64,000 nucleotides of DNA from CAWEDP01 sp963807925 (lineage in GTDB: Bacteria; Acidobacteriota; Vicinamibacteria; Vicinamibacterales; CAVVIG01): the NCBI GenBank assembly GCA_963807925.1, contig CAWEDP010000002.1:1674001-1738000 (forward strand), written 5' to 3'. Shown in pieces: positions 60,371-64,000 of the stretch. The position numbers and the translations under genes are program-made. Below the pieces are notes generated by a model that saw only the letters and a program-made list of their open reading frames with translations, had not been told where the DNA came from and searched no databases. Numbering within the stretch: the stretch's first letter is position 1; each line of letters opens with the position of its first letter.

Positions 60371-61141
60371 GTGACTGAAGGCTTCATCGACATCCACAGC
60401 CACGTCCTGTACGGCCTGGACGATGGGGCGAAGACGCGGGAGGAGAGCGTGGCGATGCTGGAGCTCGCCGCCCGCTCCGGGACGACTGACATCGTCGCGA
60501 CGCCGCATGCGAACGGGATGTATGCGTTCGATCCCGACCTGATCGACGAGAGAATCGCCGAGCTCTCGCCGTTGACCACCGTGCGCATCCACCGCGGGTG
60601 CGATTTCCATCTGCAGGCCGACAACATCGAGGACGCGATCGCGCATCCCGAGAAGTACACCGTCGATGGCAAGGGCTACCTGCTGGTCGAGTTTCCGGAC
60701 GTCGCCGTGTTCCACAACACGCGCGACATCCTGGCGCGGCTGCTCGACGAGGGGATGGTGCCCATCATCACGCATCCCGAGCGCAACCGGGAGCTGCAGC
60801 GGCGACTGGACGATCTCGGGAAGTGGGTGGAGAGCGGCTGTTACGTGCAGGTGACGGCGGGATCGTGTCTGGGGCGGTTCGGGCGGGCGGCGAAGGCGTG
60901 CGCGGAGTCGTTAATCGAGGCGGGGCTCGCGCATTTCATCGCGAGCGACGCGCACGATTGCGAGCGGCGGCCTCCGACGCTGGACGCGGCGTACGCTGCG
61001 CTCGTCGAGGAATGGGGGGAGGATCGGATCCGGCCGCTGTTCGTGGACAACCCGCGGGCGGTGCTGACCGGCGACGCGGTCGACTACGAGTACCAGGGTC
61101 GTTCGCCGAAAGCGCGGAAATGGTATCGCTTCTGGCGATGA
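60371..61141 (+). CDS. PHP-type protein-tyrosine phosphatase (CpsB/CapC family)
   Basis: 256 residues. The four metal-binding PHP motifs are seen: FIDIHSHVLYGLDDGAKTRE, IVATPHANGMYAFDP, PIITHPERNRELQRRLDDLG and HFIASDAHDCERRPPTLDAA. CpsB-type enzymes use metals to remove phosphate from tyrosines of Wzc/CpsD-type kinases and so reset the export cycle. It is the likely partner of the kinase at 25816 although 32 kb away. The start is a GTG at 60371 with the predicted -10 close upstream. It is the last plus-strand gene of the window. Confidence 0.92.
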   Translation: MTEGFIDIHSHVLYGLDDGAKTREESVAMLELAARSGTTDIVATPHANGMYAFDPDLIDERIAELSPLTTVRIHRGCDFHLQADNIEDAIAHPEKYTVDGKGYLLVEFPDVAVFHNTRDILARLLDEGMVPIITHPERNRELQRRLDDLGKWVESGCYVQVTAGSCLGRFGRAAKACAESLIEAGLAHFIASDAHDCERRPPTLDAAYAALVEEWGEDRIRPLFVDNPRAVLTGDAVDYEYQGRSPKARKWYRFWR

Positions 61142-61148
61142 TCGCCGC

Positions 61149-61592
61149 CTATCTCTCGCTCAACTCGAATCGAAACACGTAGGGCGACGCCGCCGATCCG
61201 ACGACGATCAGGTCCCCGTCGTTCAGCCCGGTGTCGGTGATCGCAGCGTTGACGCCGATCGGCCGGCGGCCGACCATCGTGCCGCACGCGCTGCCGCGAT
61301 CGACGACGACGTAGTGCGCGTCGAAGAGCTCGATGGCGAAGTGCTCGCGCGAGATGTGGAGCTGGAACGACTGAGGCTCGAAGAGGTACAGGTCGTTCAG
61401 CGGCGGCACGCGCCCGAGACGTCGGTCCACCTCGGCTTTCAGCCTGGCGAGCGGCGTCATCAGCCGGCTTTCCCGTCCCACGTTGAACGGAAAGCGCGTG
61501 ATGCGGACGTCGGACTTGCCGCCGAGGGCCGCCCGCGCTTCGGGGGTGACGGCCACGAGCCTCGCGACCGGTTTCTGATCCAGCGATCCCAT
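61149..61592 (-). CDS. FHA-domain phosphothreonine-binding protein
   Basis: 147 residues. The forkhead-associated domain fills most of the chain: ITRFPFNVGRESR (G-R), QLHISREHFAIELFDAHYVV (S-x-x-H) and VDRGSACGTMVGRRPI in place of the usual N-G turn, then DGDLIVVGSAASPYVFRFEL. It should bind phosphothreonine peptides made by Ser/Thr kinases. An insert (LARLKAEVDRRLGRVPPLND) separates strands two and three. Its 3' end lies eight bases from the convergent CpsB-type gene, so the two tails nearly touch. Confidence 0.88.
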   Translation of the reverse strand: MGSLDQKPVARLVAVTPEARAALGGKSDVRITRFPFNVGRESRLMTPLARLKAEVDRRLGRVPPLNDLYLFEPQSFQLHISREHFAIELFDAHYVVVDRGSACGTMVGRRPIGVNAAITDTGLNDGDLIVVGSAASPYVFRFELSER

Positions 61593-61804
61593 TTTCCAGA
61601 CTATCGGCCCCAGCAGCCTTGATCCCGAGAGTTGCCGTCACGCGAGTGCACCGGGCGGCACTGTTAATCACTGACCGCTCGTGAGGGCCCGCTTCGGTCT
61701 TCTGTAGTGTCCGGCTTCAGCCGGACCCGGGAGGGCCTGTAGCGTCCGGCTTTAGCCGGACCCCGGAACAAGGCCCAACCCTGTTCACCGGTACGTGAAC
61801 CCGG
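61593..61804 (+). repeat. Gap with two dispersed palindromes
   Basis: Copies at 61704-61727 and 61739-61762 in the intergenic stretch upstream of the FHA gene and downstream of the zinc-ribbon gene. Nothing else recognised. Confidence 0.85.
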
Positions 61805-62158
61805 TCACTCGGCGCGCTGATTGGGATCGATGGGACGCCAGTCGTAGTACTGGAGGCGGCAGGCGGGACACTTGTTCAGGGGCGCCCCTGTCAGGTGGAA
61901 GAGTTGGCTGGCCAGTTTCTTCGACACCGAATCGACGCGATCCCGCTTCGCCATCCGGTAGACGCCGGGGGCGCCGCAGCGGATGCAATGCGTGTAACGG
62001 GAAAAGAAGAATGTGAGTGTGGCGTCGACCGGCTGGTGGAGCCGGCGCACGCGGCGATCGCATTTCGGACAGCGGAAGGTGTCGCTGTAGATCAGCTTCT
62101 CCAGCGGCCTCCGGTGCGTGCGCATCAAGTGGCGGCCGCAGCTCGGACAGTGCGCCAT
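61805..62158 (-). CDS. Small zinc-ribbon protein
   Basis: 117 residues with four C-x-x-C motifs in order: HCPSCGRHLMRTHRRPLEKL, RCPKCDRRVRRLHQPV, HCIRCGAPGVYRM and KCPACRLQYYDWRPI. They can form two zinc ribbons. TLTFFFSRY between them is hydrophobic. No enzyme domain is seen; a role in nucleic acid or protein binding is possible. The ATG at 62158 gives the protein that begins directly with the first ribbon; a longer frame upstream has shadow-like composition and was not used. Confidence 0.72.
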   Translation of the reverse strand: MAHCPSCGRHLMRTHRRPLEKLIYSDTFRCPKCDRRVRRLHQPVDATLTFFFSRYTHCIRCGAPGVYRMAKRDRVDSVSKKLASQLFHLTGAPLNKCPACRLQYYDWRPIDPNQRAE

Positions 62159-62211
62159 CTCGCCCTGAATCTTACTAGCTGCCGGGATCGCGGCCAACCG
62201 CGGCCGATTTC

Positions 62212-62898
62212 CTACTGAATCCGGTAATCGCGCAGGATGAAGCGCGCGGTGCCGCCGCGCACGTTGACGCCGTGTCCGAAGAAGCAGCCGCCGCCGAAGG
62301 TCAAGCCGAGGCTGCTCACGTTCCCCGTCGCGCCGGTGAACGCCGCGCTCATCGTGCGATCGGCGGAGCCCGACTTGCCCGCGACGTTCGACCACTTGTC
62401 TGGCGTCAACGGAATCGACAGAACCGCAGAGCCCTCGGCGAGTGTGTACGACGCCGTGCTCGGCCACCAGCGGTCGCTATCGCCGGACCCGTTCCGGTTG
62501 GCCCAGATGAACGGCCGGACGGTTGCCGGCGTCTGGCAGGTGTTGAACGGCTCGGTCATGTAGTTGAAGACCGCCTCACCGGTGGTGGTCACCTGGAGCG
62601 AGACGCTGACGGCGCCGCCGATCGATGCGGGCGGGCGAGTGTTGTACAGGTAGTTCATCGAGCCGGCGTCGACTGGAAAGTCGAAGGCGAGCGCCGTGCC
62701 GTCGTTCGCCAGCGGGAAATTGTCCGGATCGCTGATCGTCGCCCAGGCGTCAGCGTCCAGGGACAGGACGGCAGGCGAAGCCGCGCCGGCAGCCGTCGCC
62801 GCAGCCGGGCCACCGGCACAGGCAGTCAGCAGCGCGCCCATCGTCGCGACCGCTCCGATGCCAGGCGCCGCTGCGGCTACCGCTCGGAGAACCGGCAT
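62212..62898 (-). CDS. Predicted lipoprotein, beta-rich
   Basis: 228 residues. The signal MGALLTAC carries a lipobox (LTAC) after a hydrophobic run, followed by a low-complexity GGPAAATAAGAASPAV. The rest is beta-rich: SLDADAWATISDPDNFPLAN, LAFDFPVDAGSMNYLYNTRP, SVSLQVTTTGEAVFNYM and RMT/RFILRDYRIQ at the C-terminus. It resembles a carbohydrate-binding or jelly-roll domain but I cannot name a family. Its start is 35 bases downstream of the DUF218 stop on the same strand. Confidence 0.62.
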   Translation of the reverse strand: MPVLRAVAAAAPGIGAVATMGALLTACAGGPAAATAAGAASPAVLSLDADAWATISDPDNFPLANDGTALAFDFPVDAGSMNYLYNTRPPASIGGAVSVSLQVTTTGEAVFNYMTEPFNTCQTPATVRPFIWANRNGSGDSDRWWPSTASYTLAEGSAVLSIPLTPDKWSNVAGKSGSADRTMSAAFTGATGNVSSLGLTFGGGCFFGHGVNVRGGTARFILRDYRIQ

Positions 62899-62933
62899 CC
62901 GGCACGCGTTCCAACGCCGGACGCGCCGGGCCG

Positions 62934-63584
62934 TCACCTCTCGGACCGAACCGGAAAACCTGCCAGCGCGTTGAAAATCCCGAACCACTCGCGGGAGACT
63001 GCCATGGCGTCTTCGCTGGTTCTCCACCAGCGATTCGGCTCGAACGGATCCTCCGGCGTATAGCGGAGGATCGCTTCGGGCTCGCTGCCCACCAGAACGC
63101 GCCACAACATCTTCACGCGGCGACCGTGGTACTTCGAGGTCACGAGGATCACGCGGTGGGAGTCTGTCGCTCGAAGCTCGCGCGCGATCGATCGGACTTC
63201 ATCCGCGGTGTTCCGATTCGATCCCGCCAGGCTCCGGATGGCGTCGTGAGGGACGCCGAGGCGCTCGAGGACCAGCCGGCTGTATGCCGATTCCGACGGC
63301 TTGTCGATGCCCAGCCGCGCGAGCGCCTCGTCTTCAACGGTTGCGCGACCCGGCGTGATCCAGACCTCAGTCGTCCAGCCCTGCTTGTAGACAGCGGTCG
63401 CCTCCATCGCGCGAAACGGCATCTGACCGCCGAGCACGACGACCGCGCGGGCCGGCTGGAGAGGGTCGCTGACGACGAGCCATGCTCCGGCGAATCTCGC
63501 GGCGATCGCCGCGAGCAGGAGGGCACCGGCCGTCCACAGGATCCGCCCTGCAGGCCGCCGCAGCGGGATGGGACTCCAAGTCAT
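62934..63584 (-). CDS. DUF218 (YdcF/SanA/ElyC-like) membrane-anchored protein
   Basis: 216 residues. An N-terminal helix (ILWTAGALLLAAIAARFAGA) anchors a DUF218 domain: ARAVVVLGGQMPFRAMEATA, TEVWITPGRATVEDEALARL, LAGSNRNTADEVRSIARELR and VILVTSKYHGRRVKMLWRVL. The family (SanA, ElyC, YdcF) is tied to cell envelope integrity and lipid-carrier use, though its reaction is not settled. It fits the surface theme of the window. Confidence 0.85.
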   Translation of the reverse strand: MTWSPIPLRRPAGRILWTAGALLLAAIAARFAGAWLVVSDPLQPARAVVVLGGQMPFRAMEATAVYKQGWTTEVWITPGRATVEDEALARLGIDKPSESAYSRLVLERLGVPHDAIRSLAGSNRNTADEVRSIARELRATDSHRVILVTSKYHGRRVKMLWRVLVGSEPEAILRYTPEDPFEPNRWWRTSEDAMAVSREWFGIFNALAGFPVRSER

Positions 63585-63590
63585 CGAGCG

Positions 63591-64000
63591 TCACCGACTC
63601 TCTCGTACTGTGTCCCGCCCGGTATCGGGATTCCCGCCGGCGACGCTCTGCCGGGCGAGCGGTTTCCAACCCGCGAGCACGCTGGCGGCATACCCGATCA
63701 GGTACACGTCCAGGAACGAGCGATGGCTCGTGTGCGCGAAGAAGACCGCCGTGATCGCGATGAAGGACGCGAAGAGGCCGTAAATCAGGCAGTGCTCGCG
63801 CCAGGAGCCCAGGCTGCGCGCCATGCCGGAAGCGCCCAGCAGCGCAATCGGGCCGAACGACAGCAGATACGCGACCGTCGGCCAGAAGCTTCGTCGCGGG
63901 TTCGGCAGCCACGAAAACGCTGCGCCGAGCTTCCGGAGACCGTTCACCACCGTCTGCCGCGGGCGCTCGCGCATGAAGGCGACCGCCTTGGCCTCGAACC
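63591..64000 (-). CDS. C-terminal part of a membrane glycosyltransferase-like protein, truncated by the window
   Basis: About 136 residues; the frame continues past base 64000 (FEAKAVAFMRERPRQTVVNG reads upstream of the first ATG at 63974). Three or more helices follow: FWPTVAYLLSFGPIALLGAS, HCLIYGLFASFIAITAVFFA and a final short one after HTSHRSFLDVYLIGYAASVL. The pattern F-M-R-x-x-P-R-x-T-V-x-x-x-L-R-K-L resembles the C-terminal region of GT39-type (ArnT-like) mannosyltransferases, but the catalytic part is outside the window. The tail after residue 100 is polar. Confidence 0.55.
   Translation of the reverse strand, partial: FEAKAVAFMRERPRQTVVNGLRKLGAAFSWLPNPRRSFWPTVAYLLSFGPIALLGASGMARSLGSWREHCLIYGLFASFIAITAVFFAHTSHRSFLDVYLIGYAASVLAGWKPLARQSVAGGNPDTGRDTVRESR

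Noticed and set aside
62158..62467. Longer N-terminus of the zinc-ribbon protein
   Set aside because: The extension is arginine-rich without structure and overlaps the lipoprotein gene end; the ATG at 62158 starts directly at the first CxxC.
1..64000. tRNA, rRNA, riboswitch or replication origin
   Set aside because: None could be recognised by eye in any gap; gaps are short and mostly filled by the repeats described.

Overview
The window is a high-GC bacterial chromosome segment, almost fully coding, with many 4-base ATGA stop/start overlaps. Gene content (a Tad/Flp pilus locus beside a large capsule/O-antigen locus, GT-C membrane proteins, zinc-ribbon and FHA proteins) and many copies of an 18-bp palindrome (GTCCGGCTTCAGCCGGAC) flanked by GTAGT suggest an Acidobacteriota genome, probably class Vicinamibacteria. 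That assignment is an inference; the window has no rRNA, tRNA or marker gene to confirm it.

Layout. 1-1260: end of an unknown gene and a Tat-exported DUF362 protein. 1358-3529: three pseudopilin-type genes (TadG-like, TadE, TadE-like), two of them broken by several indels, followed by a GT87 membrane glycosyltransferase. 4892-14773: Tad/Flp pilus operon with its own promoter: flp, cpaA, cpaB, cpaC, cpaE, cpaF, tadB, tadC, a 31-residue membrane protein, tadD and a winged-helix AAA ATPase. 14781-17768: two polytopic GT-C-like proteins. 17936-23104: a regulatory block with a small unknown protein, a NarL-type histidine kinase/response regulator pair, a calcium-repeat lipoprotein and a degenerate NtrC-like regulator. 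23264-28062: export machinery for a surface polysaccharide (small exported protein, outer-membrane barrel, Wza-like, Wzc-like). 28163-52606: polysaccharide biosynthesis, with neuA, neuB and neuC for a nonulosonic acid, an ABC exporter (wzm, wzt with carbohydrate-binding tail), asparagine-synthase-like and beta-helix proteins, six glycosyltransferases, wecB, a ligase/polymerase, a CapK-like adenylating enzyme, a methyltransferase, a priming sugar transferase and a WbpM-like dehydratase. 53037-61141: a repeat-rich stretch with an MsbA-like ABC transporter, a membrane protein, a second ligase, a HEPN/MNT toxin-antitoxin pair, a Uma2 nuclease and the CpsB-type phosphatase expected to partner the Wzc kinase. 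61149-64000 (minus strand): FHA, zinc-ribbon, lipoprotein, DUF218 and GT39-like genes.

The genes fit one theme: building the cell surface. The sugar enzymes make activated precursors, the priming transferase and glycosyltransferases assemble the chain, Wzm/Wzt or the Wza/Wzc route exports it, and Wzc/CpsB adjust it by tyrosine phosphorylation. The Tad pilus and the two-component/NtrC-like regulators sit directly upstream.

Most unusual are two families of structured repeats. Family A (about 183 bp, three copies) has terminal inverted repeats, inner arms and an apical hairpin. Family B (about 283 bp, two copies) has the same arm order with a different sequence. Two copies of A bracket the ABC transporter in direct orientation, and two copies of B bracket the HEPN/MNT/Uma2 module. 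Nine reading-frame breaks in otherwise intact genes are all of the one-extra-base kind, which suggests systematic sequence error.
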